64,000 nt of DNA from Caballeronia humi. GTDB lineage: Bacteria; Pseudomonadota; Gammaproteobacteria; Burkholderiales; Burkholderiaceae. The notes under the pieces are model-generated. The model searched no databases, had not been told where the DNA came from, and worked only from the letters and a program-made list of their open reading frames with translations. The position numbers and the translations under genes are program-made. Below are positions 8,315 through 16,524 of this stretch, piece by piece; position 1 is the stretch's first letter; each line of letters begins with the position of its first letter. The stretch lies in the NCBI RefSeq assembly GCF_001544475.1, contig NZ_FCNW02000030.1, positions 17,973 to 81,972 on the forward strand. Reading direction: 5' to 3'.

Positions 8315-10748
8315 ATGGCGCAGCGTCGCGCGCCACATCCGGCTTTGCCTCACACAGCCGCATCCGGAACCCGACGACACCGGGGTCCTCCGTCGTCGTC
8401 ACCTGAAACCCCGCGCGGCGCGCCAATTCGATCATCGGCGTGTTTTCCCGCAGCGCCTCGCCGACCAGCCAGCGCGTGCCGCGATTGCGCGAATATTCGA
8501 TGATCCGCCCGAGCAGTAACGATCCGAGCCCCTTCCCCTTCATATCCGAGCGCGCCGCGACTGCGAATTCGGCCGTCTCGTTATCCGGATCGGCGATCGC
8601 GCGGACCACGCCGAGCGTTTCTGTCGCGCCGTCCGGACCCGGCCGGCACGCGATCAGCGCCATCTCGCGGTCGTAGTCGATCTGCGTCATGCGCGCGAGC
8701 TGCGTGTGATCGAAGCTGCGCACGGCGCCGAAGAACCGTAGCCGCAAGTCCTCCGCCGTGTTCGCCGCGACGAACGCCTTGTGCGCGGCCTCGTCTTCGG
8801 GACGAATCGGCCGCACGGTGACGTGCATGCCGCGCCAGTCGAGCGACTCTTCCAGGCAGCGCGGATACGGCACGATTGCAAGCGGCTTTCGGTGCGCGCC
8901 GAGGGTCAGATGCGGCTCGTGCACGGCGACCGCATCGCGCGTGACGCGCATCGTGAGGCGCAGCGCGACGATCTGCTCGACGTCGCAGACCAGTTGCGAC
9001 AATGCGGTCAACGCCGCCAGCAACGTTTCGGCGGGTAGCTCGCGCGCTCGCGGGGAACGCAAGACGATGTCGCGCGCGAGCACGGAATTGAGCGGCGGCA
9101 GAGCGAATTCATGCAGCGCGTCCGGCAGGCCGAGCGCGCCCTCGGCGCGAAATTCGAACGCCGGCCCGAACACGCGATGGTTGAGCAGCCGCACTTCGAC
9201 CTCGACGGCTTCGTGACTCCGCGGCCCGGCCGGCCCCGGCTTCACGACGATGCTGTAGCGCGCGAGCAACCGCGCCGCGCGCTCGCCGTCCAGTTCCGCG
9301 TTACCGCTTTGCAGCGCGGCGCGCGCATCGCTCTGAGCCGCCTCGATGTCCTCGGGGACAACCGCCGGCAGCCCGTCGGGCGTCTGCATCAGCAATTCCC
9401 GGCCGAGCCGGTAATCGACTAGCCGCGCGAACCCGCGCGCTAGCCGATGCGGCGTCGAATGCACCGGAATGCCGTTCGCGTGCAGTTCGTCACGCGTCGC
9501 CTGATCGACGCAGCCGAAAAAGCACGCCAGCAAGCCGCGATACGCGTGCCGCCGCTCGGCGATCAGCACGCGCGCGACCTCGGCGACCGGCGCGCTGTGC
9601 GTCGGCGCGTGGACGATGAACGCCGCGCCCGTCTCGCGATGCGCGGCGAGCGCCGCGAGCGCGACGCCGAATTCGGCGGGCGTGGCGTCATCGCCTAGCA
9701 GAAGCGGGTTGCCCGCCTGCGCGCGTGGCAATGCGGCGGCGAGCGCATCGCGCGCCGGGACCGGCCAGGAGGCGAGGCTCGCGCCAGCCGCGTTGAATGC
9801 ATCGGCGGCGAGCGCGGCGACGCCGGGATCGCTCGTGATGACGGTCGCCTGATCGCCCGCCGCGACCCGGCCGACACCGAGCGTCTCGATTTCGTCGAGC
9901 AGGTCATCCAGCGAATCGACGCGCACCAGGCCCGCGCGCCGGAAAGCGGCGCCGTAGAGCGCATCGAAGGGATCGTCGTGGCCGGTGCGCAGTACCAGCA
10001 CCGGCTTGTTGCGCGCCGCCGCCCGCGCCGCCGACATGAACTTGCGCGCCGATCGCACGGATTCAATCGCGAGCAGGATCGCGCGCGTGGCGGGGTCGCT
10101 CGCGAGGAAATCGAGGATGTCGCCGGCATCGACGTCCGCTTCTTCGCCGAGCGCGACCACGCGTGAAAAGCCCAGTCCACGCGCGCCCGCCCAGCCGAGC
10201 ACGCCGTTCGTCAGCGCGTTCGAGCCCGACACCCACGCGACGCCGCCCGCCTTCACCGCGCACGCGGGCGCACCGAGAATCGCGCCGAGCGACGGCATCA
10301 TCACGCCGAGGCTGCCCGGCCCCACCACACGCAGCAGAAACGGCCGCGCGGCGGCGAGCGTGCGGGCGGTCCAGTCGTCGCGATCGTGGCTGCGCAAGCC
10401 CGGCGGCGGTGTCGACGACGTCGCGCTGCGCCGCGCGGCCGCCGTGCCGACGATCACCACCGCCTTCGTGCCGCGCTCGCCCAGCCGTTCGACGATCTGC
10501 GGCCACGTCGACGGCGGCGTGCACAGCACAGCGACGCTCGGCGCTTCCGGCAGATCGCGCACGTCGTAGAAGACGGGATGCTCGCCGAGCCGCGCGTGCT
10601 TGGGGTTCACCGGCCAGAGCGGCCCGTCGAAGCCGCTTTGCGACAACTGCGCCCACACCATCGCGCCGATGCTGCGGCTACGCGCCGACGCCCCGACGAC
10701 GGCGATCGACTTCGGGCGAAACAGGACATCGAGATTGCGGACGGTCAT
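8313..10748 (-). CDS. Pat-like protein acetyltransferase: acyl-CoA synthetase (NDP)-GNAT fusion
   Basis: An 811-residue protein with the order of protein lysine acetyltransferases: a CoA-binding Rossmann domain (FRPKSIAVVGASARSRSIG), a succinyl-CoA ligase-like domain, a weak ATP-grasp-like region, and a C-terminal GNAT domain (MHVTVRPIRPEDEAAH...MKGKGLGSLLLGRIIEYS, the acetyl-CoA loop). In characterised relatives the synthetase part is non-catalytic and the GNAT domain acetylates metabolic enzymes such as acetyl-CoA synthetase. Length is a little under the roughly 890 residues of PatZ, mainly through a shortened ATP-grasp region. It is a single gene with no operon partner. Confidence 0.82.
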   Translation of the reverse strand: MTVRNLDVLFRPKSIAVVGASARSRSIGAMVWAQLSQSGFDGPLWPVNPKHARLGEHPVFYDVRDLPEAPSVAVLCTPPSTWPQIVERLGERGTKAVVIVGTAAARRSATSSTPPPGLRSHDRDDWTARTLAAARPFLLRVVGPGSLGVMMPSLGAILGAPACAVKAGGVAWVSGSNALTNGVLGWAGARGLGFSRVVALGEEADVDAGDILDFLASDPATRAILLAIESVRSARKFMSAARAAARNKPVLVLRTGHDDPFDALYGAAFRRAGLVRVDSLDDLLDEIETLGVGRVAAGDQATVITSDPGVAALAADAFNAAGASLASWPVPARDALAAALPRAQAGNPLLLGDDATPAEFGVALAALAAHRETGAAFIVHAPTHSAPVAEVARVLIAERRHAYRGLLACFFGCVDQATRDELHANGIPVHSTPHRLARGFARLVDYRLGRELLMQTPDGLPAVVPEDIEAAQSDARAALQSGNAELDGERAARLLARYSIVVKPGPAGPRSHEAVEVEVRLLNHRVFGPAFEFRAEGALGLPDALHEFALPPLNSVLARDIVLRSPRARELPAETLLAALTALSQLVCDVEQIVALRLTMRVTRDAVAVHEPHLTLGAHRKPLAIVPYPRCLEESLDWRGMHVTVRPIRPEDEAAHKAFVAANTAEDLRLRFFGAVRSFDHTQLARMTQIDYDREMALIACRPGPDGATETLGVVRAIADPDNETAEFAVAARSDMKGKGLGSLLLGRIIEYSRNRGTRWLVGEALRENTPMIELARRAGFQVTTTEDPGVVGFRMRLCEAKPDVARDAAP

Positions 10749-11133
10749 GGACGCTCCGGGCGGCGTAATCCGATCACGGCGGATCGATTTGCCTAGGATA
10801 GGCGATTACGCGAAGCGGCTCCATCGGCTGGATGGGATAGGCGAGACGCACGACACGGGTATGTGCGGAATTCCTGTGGGGCAGGGCCGTGGGCAAACGG
10901 TTTGCCGCTGCCGGGAACAGTGTCGGCGTGAGAGAGGAACAATGCAGCGAGAAATACCCGCTCTAGTGCTTTCGTATTTTCGCGCTTCACCAACGATTGG
11001 AACAGACGCTCCCTTTGGTAGCCGTTGTTCGACGATCGATACGATCAAACTCGAATCTAATTCAACTTCTTTAGCGCGTAGCGCGCATACAACCATCCGA
11101 CACCACACCGAGAGTGTGGCCATCCAGCACTGT
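10749..11133. other. intergenic stretch without a recognised gene
   Basis: 385 bp between the acetyltransferase gene and the fimbrial remnant. Open frames here are short and lack family resemblance or ribosome sites. A small hairpin lies around 11097-11122. It joins the conserved chromosomal-style genes to the replication module and may be recombination scar tissue. Confidence 0.5.
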
Positions 11134-11412
11134 TCAAAGTCGTTGATAGGACATCGTGAAGGTAGCGTTCACATTCACGGAACCTGGCCGGATGATCCCG
11201 GTTCGTCCGTAACGAACGGTCAGAGGAATATTCACAGCGCCACCCGCCACCGGTGCTGAGACGACGACGAACTGTTTGGTGTTGCCCGCTACGGCGGAGT
11301 CAGGTCCAAAGTTGATCGGAGTTCCAGCATTGAGAATCTGATATCCGATCCCACTCGCGCTCGACGTCGCCGCCAGAGAAAGCGTGTTACTGGTATCGCC
11401 GGTTTTGTAGCA
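11134..11412 (-). pseudogene. C-terminal remnant of a fimbrial subunit gene
   Basis: On the minus strand a frame closed upstream by a stop near 11413 encodes about 92 residues ending at a stop at 11134. It reads like the last beta-strands of type 1 fimbrial subunits: GIGYQILNAGTPINFG, then VNIPLTVRYGRTG, and finally NATFTMSY, the donor-strand C-terminal signature with the penultimate Tyr nearly retained. No start codon or signal peptide remains. It is a truncated remnant next to the par locus, which suggests an earlier insertion or deletion event at this boundary. Confidence 0.8.
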
Positions 11413-11447
11413 TCACTGAGTGTCGTCAGGATTTTGACGCCTGAGAA

Positions 11448-11463
11448 CTTTATGCGCATAAAG
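11448..11463. other. parS centromere palindrome (site 2)
   Basis: Perfect 16-bp palindrome CTTTATGCGCATAAAG, about 200 bp upstream of parA. It is one of three identical perfect copies within 900 bp (with 11544 and 12328). Confidence 0.82.
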
Positions 11464-11543
11464 CCTGACTCGAACTTCGCGTCGAATGCTAGCGTTTCTA
11501 GACCCCCATCTCAGCACCGACAATGACAACACTACGCATGCGA

Positions 11544-11559
11544 CTTTATGCGCATAAAG
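11544..11559. other. parS centromere palindrome (site 3)
   Basis: Perfect copy of CTTTATGCGCATAAAG about 105 bp upstream of the parA start. The position also suits ParB-mediated autoregulation of the parAB promoter, which is inferred. Confidence 0.82.
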
Positions 11560-11664
11560 CTCGGCTGATTGGCTAATTTCCATGACATTTTCGCTACGTG
11601 TTCGTAAAACTCATATTTAGCGATGTAAAATTCGCCAGCCTAGAAAATTACGGAGTAAAACAAC

Positions 11665-12327
11665 GTGGCAGCGGAAATCATTGCGATCACGCAGCAGAAG
11701 GGCGGTGTCGGAAAGAGCACCATCGCCATGCATCTTGGGGCCGCCTTCCATGAGAGGAAGAAACGCGTGTTGGTAGTCGATGCCGATGGGCAAAACACGC
11801 TTATCCATTGGGCCAGTGCCGCCTCCGACGGCTCAAGCGGCATTCCGTTTCCCGTCGTCAACCTGTCGGAGGCGGGCGGTCAAATCCATCGTGAGATCAA
11901 GAAGTTCGTCAACGACTACGACATCATCGTCGTGGACTGCCCTCCATCGATCACGGAGAAAGTTTCCGGAGTGGTGCTTCTGGCCGCCACGGTCGCCGTG
12001 ATACCGACGTCGTCGTCACCGGCCGACTACTGGTCGAGCGTCGGTTTGGTCAAGTTGATCCAGCAGGCGCAGGTCATGAACGAAGATCTTCGGGCCGTAT
12101 TCCTGCTTAACAAGACCGAAGAAAAGCGGATGTTGACGCGCGAACTAAAGGTCGCGCTTGAGGAACTGGGCTTTCCGCTCTTAAAAACGCAAATTCCGAC
12201 ACGAGAGTGCTACAAGCAAGCGATGGCGCTTGGACAGACCGTGCTTCAAATGAGTGATCGAGGCGCTCGTCTCGCGGCAACGGAAATCCGCTCATGCGCT
12301 GGCGAAATTCTCGCCATGCTCCCCTGA
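11665..12327 (+). CDS. parA: ParA family partition ATPase
   Basis: A 220-residue deviant Walker-type ATPase: KGGVGKST at residues ~13-20, LVVDADGQNT (Walker A' region), and IIVVDCPPSI (Walker B). The short length, without an N-terminal helix-turn-helix, places it among type Ib-like plasmid/chromosome ParA proteins. It is the first gene of a parA-parB pair separated by 23 bp, in which a perfect parS palindrome fills most of the gap. It should form the nucleoid-bound gradient that moves the ParB-parS complex of this replicon. Confidence 0.92.
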   Translation: MAAEIIAITQQKGGVGKSTIAMHLGAAFHERKKRVLVVDADGQNTLIHWASAASDGSSGIPFPVVNLSEAGGQIHREIKKFVNDYDIIVVDCPPSITEKVSGVVLLAATVAVIPTSSSPADYWSSVGLVKLIQQAQVMNEDLRAVFLLNKTEEKRMLTRELKVALEELGFPLLKTQIPTRECYKQAMALGQTVLQMSDRGARLAATEIRSCAGEILAMLP

Positions 12328-12343
12328 CTTTATGCGCATAAAG
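12328..12343. other. parS centromere palindrome (site 4), between parA and parB
   Basis: Perfect CTTTATGCGCATAAAG starting immediately after the parA stop codon and ending 7 bp before the parB start. The site leaves almost no room for a separate parB ribosome site. Confidence 0.82.
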
Positions 12344-12350
12344 GTCCCAA

Positions 12351-13415
12351 ATGAAACCGTCTCAGTTCGCCAAAGGCTTCAAGGCCCGCCCCGACACAAC
12401 AAGCAGTGAAAAACGAACGGCCCTCGATCGGCTGAATGCAATCGACGGCATCGTAAGTAACGACCACTCGAACCAGCCGGCAGCCAATGGCCGCTCCAGC
12501 GCATTCGCCGACGACGACAGGCAAGAACACACGCTCGGCCCCGAGTCTGACGACTATAAGACCTGGCGGCGCGCAAATCGCTATGTGCCGGGCCAGATCA
12601 TCGAATTGCCTTTGAAGGCGATCAAACCGAGTCCATTCAATCCGCGCCACTTTTATCTAAAGGCGTCGATAGCGGAACTGGCCGTCAATCTGGCCAAGCA
12701 GGGGCAGCAGCAGGCCATCCACGTCATTCCTGACTATGAAAGCGCCGGCACGTTCTTCGTGAGCGATGGTGGACGACGCGTGCGAGCACTGAAAGAAGCA
12801 AACAAGGAGACGGTAAAGGCAGTCGTCGTCGACTTGCCGATAGGGATCGAAAGCTACAAACTCGGCTACGACCTGAACGTGCAGCGCGATTCACAGACCG
12901 TGTTTGACAACGCCGTCGTGTGGAAGCGCTTCCTGGAGGATCAGCACTTTCAGAGCCAGCGCGAACTCGCAGACCATCTGGGTCTGGACGAATCGACAAT
13001 CGCAGTGGCGTTATCGGTCGCGAAATTGCCGGAAAATGTGATGCACGAAATGGTCGCGAGGCCCGATCGGTTCGGGTCGAACATGGCTTACCAAGTGACC
13101 CGTTACCACACCGCACGGGGCACTGACGCTACGCTGCGTCTCATCAACAAAATTGTCTCGGACGATCTAAGCACCCGGCAGGTCGCGGATATCGTGAAGG
13201 GGCGCGCCACCGCGCAGGAGTCGCCAAAGCCGGCTGGGCGACAACGCTACGCGCAACGCCTGGAAATCAAGCTCGAGGGCATTGCCGTTGGTGATCTGAA
13301 ATCCTACGGCGACGATCGTCTGGAATTGCGCCTTCGCGGCTTGTCGAAGGAAAAACGCGATGAGTTACTCCACCAGATCGAGGAAATGCTGCAATCCGGT
13401 GTTGCAAAGCGCTAA
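12351..13415 (+). CDS. parB: ParB family centromere-binding protein
   Basis: A 354-residue ParB. The ParB/Srx N-terminal domain includes IIELPLKAIKPSPFNPR and VSDGGRRVRALKEA, a variant of the GERRxRA CTPase motif with GGRRVRA. A helix-turn-helix follows (QRELADHLGLDESTIAVALSVAKLPENV). The C-terminal end, rich in charged residues, probably dimerises. It follows parA by 23 bp and is convergent with repA, ending 20 bp from the repA stop. It is the presumed binder of the six parS-like palindromes in this window. Confidence 0.92.
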   Translation: MKPSQFAKGFKARPDTTSSEKRTALDRLNAIDGIVSNDHSNQPAANGRSSAFADDDRQEHTLGPESDDYKTWRRANRYVPGQIIELPLKAIKPSPFNPRHFYLKASIAELAVNLAKQGQQQAIHVIPDYESAGTFFVSDGGRRVRALKEANKETVKAVVVDLPIGIESYKLGYDLNVQRDSQTVFDNAVVWKRFLEDQHFQSQRELADHLGLDESTIAVALSVAKLPENVMHEMVARPDRFGSNMAYQVTRYHTARGTDATLRLINKIVSDDLSTRQVADIVKGRATAQESPKPAGRQRYAQRLEIKLEGIAVGDLKSYGDDRLELRLRGLSKEKRDELLHQIEEMLQSGVAKR

Positions 13416-13435
13416 GCAGAAGACGCGCCGCCTGT

Positions 13436-14788
13436 TCAGGCGGCGCGAGATTGATTAAGTGTGAAGGCTAGCAAATCGCCGTCGGTGGGCTCGCCCCATG
13501 TCTTGCGCGCGAGCCAATCGAAGAAAGAAGTTTCTACGAGCTTCGAATCCAGGCCGCGCTTGCGCCAATCGTCACGCATGTGCGTGCCAAGCTCCGGCAG
13601 CACATCTTCCTCGAACGTCTGACGCGCCAACTCCCGCTCCTCCTCACCTTGCTCGTCGTAAAGTGCCCGTGCTTCCTTACGTCGGTGGGCCGAAAACTCG
13701 CTCAACAATCGCGCTTTGAGGTCGTCCGCTGGCGCACCGTTGTTGCGTGTCGACACGGGCGCCGCCGGTGGCAGTGCTTCGACGGGCGGCGCGTAACCCT
13801 TTTTCAACGCATCCTTGAAAAGCGCCGCCGCGCTACGCACGGGTGGCAGCGATGTGCTCCTCATACGCTGCTCGGTCATTTGCAGCGCAGCCCGGATACG
13901 ATTTTCTTCGCTGTCGGCGTACAGCGTCTGCGCGTCCTTCAGCGGGATGCCGATCTTCACCATGCGATCGACGAGCGTACTGTCAAATACATTGGGATGC
14001 TCATCGAGCGCGAGCATCGGCTGCTTTTTCTCCGTGACGCGAAACTGAATTTCCGCCACGCGCCGCCCCTCGCGATGCTCGATCAATTCGACGAAAATGT
14101 TCGTCACCGCGTTCACTTCGGCAATCGCCGGACGCAAATAATCGCGCTTGAAGTACTTGTACTCGCGCTTGGCCTCGTCGCCTGCTTCGGTATCGGGCGT
14201 CCCGGACAAGATCGGCCGCCACCACTCCCACGTCTCGCGCATCGTCAGATGACTTGGATTCGTGAGATAGCGAACGCAGATTTCGTAGAGCGCGAGCCCG
14301 GCGCTGCTGCGTAGTTGGCTCTGGAATTGCAGACTCAGTCGAGCGTACTGAACCGGATCGAGCAGCTTTTTCTTGATCTTCGGCGCGAACGAGAATTCAA
14401 CCCAAACGCGGCGCGTCGCCGGGTCTTCGAGAATTTCAGCGTCGGCGATGAGCGTCGAAATGCCCCATTTGCGACCCGGCTTCTGGCTCGACGTGCCCGT
14501 ACTCCATTCAACCTGCACCGACACCATGCGCCGCAGATGCTCCTTGACGAGGGCCGTGTCGTTCGAATCGAAAGCGGAGTTCGCGACGATGTCCGACAAT
14601 AATGCGCGATAGGTATCGCCCGACTCATCGGCCTGCTGGGCAACCGCGAGCAATACGTTGAAGAGCTTGCGCGTCAGCAGCGTGATCTTGCCGCTCTTCG
14701 GCTGGATCGCGATGGCCTCAACGGCCTTGCGCAGTTCCGCCGAACTGGGGCTCACTACATCGGTTTTCTTTGCGCGCTTCGTTGCCAT
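13436..14788 (-). CDS. repA: replication initiator RepA (Rep_3-like)
   Basis: A 450-residue protein resembling plasmid Rep_3-type initiators with paired winged helices: KITLLTRKLFNVLLAVAQQ (WH1 start), YARLSLQFQSQLRSSAGLALYEICVRYL (second domain, common to initiators), and FKRDYLRPAIAEVNAVTNIFVELIEHREGRRVAEIQFRV. The C-terminal 130 residues are an added, charged extension. It is longer than small-plasmid RepA proteins (about 280-320). It is divergent from the iteron field, which begins about 120 bp upstream of its start, the expected layout for an iteron-regulated initiator. It should bind the iterons to open the origin and to limit its own synthesis. Confidence 0.85.
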   Translation of the reverse strand: MATKRAKKTDVVSPSSAELRKAVEAIAIQPKSGKITLLTRKLFNVLLAVAQQADESGDTYRALLSDIVANSAFDSNDTALVKEHLRRMVSVQVEWSTGTSSQKPGRKWGISTLIADAEILEDPATRRVWVEFSFAPKIKKKLLDPVQYARLSLQFQSQLRSSAGLALYEICVRYLTNPSHLTMRETWEWWRPILSGTPDTEAGDEAKREYKYFKRDYLRPAIAEVNAVTNIFVELIEHREGRRVAEIQFRVTEKKQPMLALDEHPNVFDSTLVDRMVKIGIPLKDAQTLYADSEENRIRAALQMTEQRMRSTSLPPVRSAAALFKDALKKGYAPPVEALPPAAPVSTRNNGAPADDLKARLLSEFSAHRRKEARALYDEQGEEERELARQTFEEDVLPELGTHMRDDWRKRGLDSKLVETSFFDWLARKTWGEPTDGDLLAFTLNQSRAA

Positions 14789-14907
14789 GCGTCGGTTCGA
14801 GAGGATTTTGCGATGAGGATACTGATTGCGGTGAAGGCCGTCTATAGGGTCACCCTCACCCTAGAGCGGTGAAGCACGCGACGCACTCACAACTCACTGC
14901 GGTGCGC

Positions 14908-16157
14908 TCCCGAAAACGCTCACCACTCACCTTTCGGGCATATCGCATCTAGCCAAGCGGCATGCGGGTAAACGGAAACCGGGAAATTGCGGACTGTTAA
15001 CTTCGATTGATGCAGCCTCCCGAAAAGCCTCACCAAAAAAAATTTTGGGTCTGAATGGCGTTTGTCGCCTCAAAACTCCGGTCGGCGAACATGTATTTTT
15101 GGCCTTCAGTGCGTTGGCGATCACGCGACTTAAATTCTGGGCGCGAGTTTTCGCTTCTCGGGGGGAGTGCTGGTCCCGTAAAACCTCACCGAAGCACCTT
15201 CTGGCGCCGTACCTAGCAGATTTCAGGTGCAGAGAAGAGGGAAGGAACCCTCCCGAAAAGTCTCACCTCACGTCGACTATCTCCAGCGCAAGGCCGTCGA
15301 CATTGCGAATTTAGGTCCTGAAAAGCCTCACCTTTGCCCGATACCCATAGAAAATCTCTCTTTTAAGAGACGTTTTAGGCCGCCGGACTGCGCCATCCCG
15401 TCCCGAATAACCTCACCTCAAGTTGCGCCCGCTCCAAAGTTGTGCGGTTGGGTTTTCGCAAAAGCGCTCCCGAAAAAGCTCACCGTTGCGAGCATCCATC
15501 GCGAGTCTTCTCGTCCAGTCGCTTGATTTAATTGACTATTTGTCGACGATCGTCGCTACGTACCGCCCCGACTCCGCTCTTTACAAGGCAGGATGCGTCA
15601 CGCGACTCCCGAAAACCCTCACCGAGAGATCGAGAAATGCGGCCAAGCGCAAGCTTCAAAGGCGAGATGTGCCTCCCGAAAAGACTCACCTCCGATGCAG
15701 GATTCTCGCAAACCGACCAGATTCCAGCGCCATGGCCTCGACGCTAACCCTTAAACGGGCGACAAATAAACGATGGGTCCCGATTTCCCTCACCTTTCGG
15801 GCAAACGACGGCCATATACCGCCGCATCGCAGTGCATCGTTCCCGAAAAGGCTCACCCACCTGGTGCTTTGGGGCCCGTAAAATCTCACCAATCGGTAAT
15901 AAATACTTAGTCAGTGTGATTTTCTTTAGTCTTTTCGTGCCCCTGATAGCGCTCACCCATCCGGTGCGAGACGTCCGGTGCCGGTCCCTCGTGAATACGG
16001 CTCACCGCTGATCGGCGTCCCGCAAAGCCTCACCTCTCGCAAATGCCCGCCTCCCGAACCCGCTCACGATGTGTCCCGCATATCCTCACAGGTCTCCCTG
16101 AAACTCGTCACCGCGAGCTCCCGGAGACACTCACCTCGGCTCCTGAAAAGCTTCACC
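14908..16157 (+). repeat. origin iteron array, about 20 degenerate 17-bp repeats
   Basis: All units point the same way and fit TCCCGAAAANNCTCACC. Starts: 14908, 15018, 15174, 15251, 15316, 15401, 15468, 15607, 15674, 15778, 15841, 15874, 15941, 15990 (weak), 16018, 16052, 16074, 16095 (one extra base), 16119 and 16141. Spacing is wide and irregular on the left (63-156 bp) and tightens to 22-23 bp, about two helical turns, for the last five. The left copies are close to consensus, the right copies more diverged. The field fills the gap between repA and the kfrA-like gene and no protein frame is convincing inside it. It is the likely replication origin and RepA-binding/copy-control region. Confidence 0.85.
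15891..15937. other. AT-rich patch within the iteron field, candidate unwinding element
   Basis: About 47 bp with runs such as AATAAATACTTAG and GATTTTCTTTAG, strikingly AT-rich for this genome. It lies directly between iteron units 12 and 13. Such islands beside iterons often serve as the DNA unwinding element. The assignment rests on composition and position only. Confidence 0.45.
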
Positions 16158-16524
16158 TGATCGCCTGCAAACGCCCGCTCAGCAAGGGTTTGCGGAAGCG
16201 TTAACGTTTTTAACTAAGGTTCAAGGGTGTTTACTTCTAATACTCTCAAACAGACTTGCCGTGTCTCTGCGAGAAGGGAATCACCCCAAAAACCGTGAAA
16301 CATCCAACCGATATTCATCTACGGCCAAAAACCGAATATAATCAGCAGGTTACTTAGCAAAGTTCATTGTGTTTCACGGATCGATCGCGAGCTGCGGTAA
16401 AAAGACTGCCGAACACCAGCAATCCCGACAGAAGTAAGCAGTTTGGCAAAGACGCGAAGCAACCCGTCACGTCCGCTACGTAAAACGTTATGATCGCTCC
16501 GTTCTACCTTTCCAGAGCATCACC
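16158..16524. other. origin-proximal non-coding region with a split inverted repeat
   Basis: 367 bp without a gene. The left part (16195-16260) is AT-rich. CCGTGAAACA (16293-16302) and TGTTTCACGG (16370-16379) are perfect inverted 10-mers 67 bp apart; each contains a half of the well-known chromosomal parS core (TGTTTCAC/GTGAAACA). A TATGAT -10-like box near 16488 probably serves the kfrA-like gene. No clear DnaA box was found by eye. Confidence 0.5.

Noticed and set aside
14926..14940. CTCACCTTTCGGGCA (also at 15789-15803) considered as a separate inverted repeat family
   Set aside because: Each is the CTCACC end of an iteron-like unit followed by a fortuitous inverse TTTCGGG; only two copies, not enough to call a second repeat.
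15045..15881. Several 70-150-codon plus-strand frames inside the iteron field
   Set aside because: They contain the repeats themselves, have no ribosome sites and no consistent codon use.
14860..16200. The direct repeats considered as a CRISPR array
   Set aside because: Units are only 17 bp and degenerate, the spacers vary from about 5 to 140 bp, and no cas gene is present.
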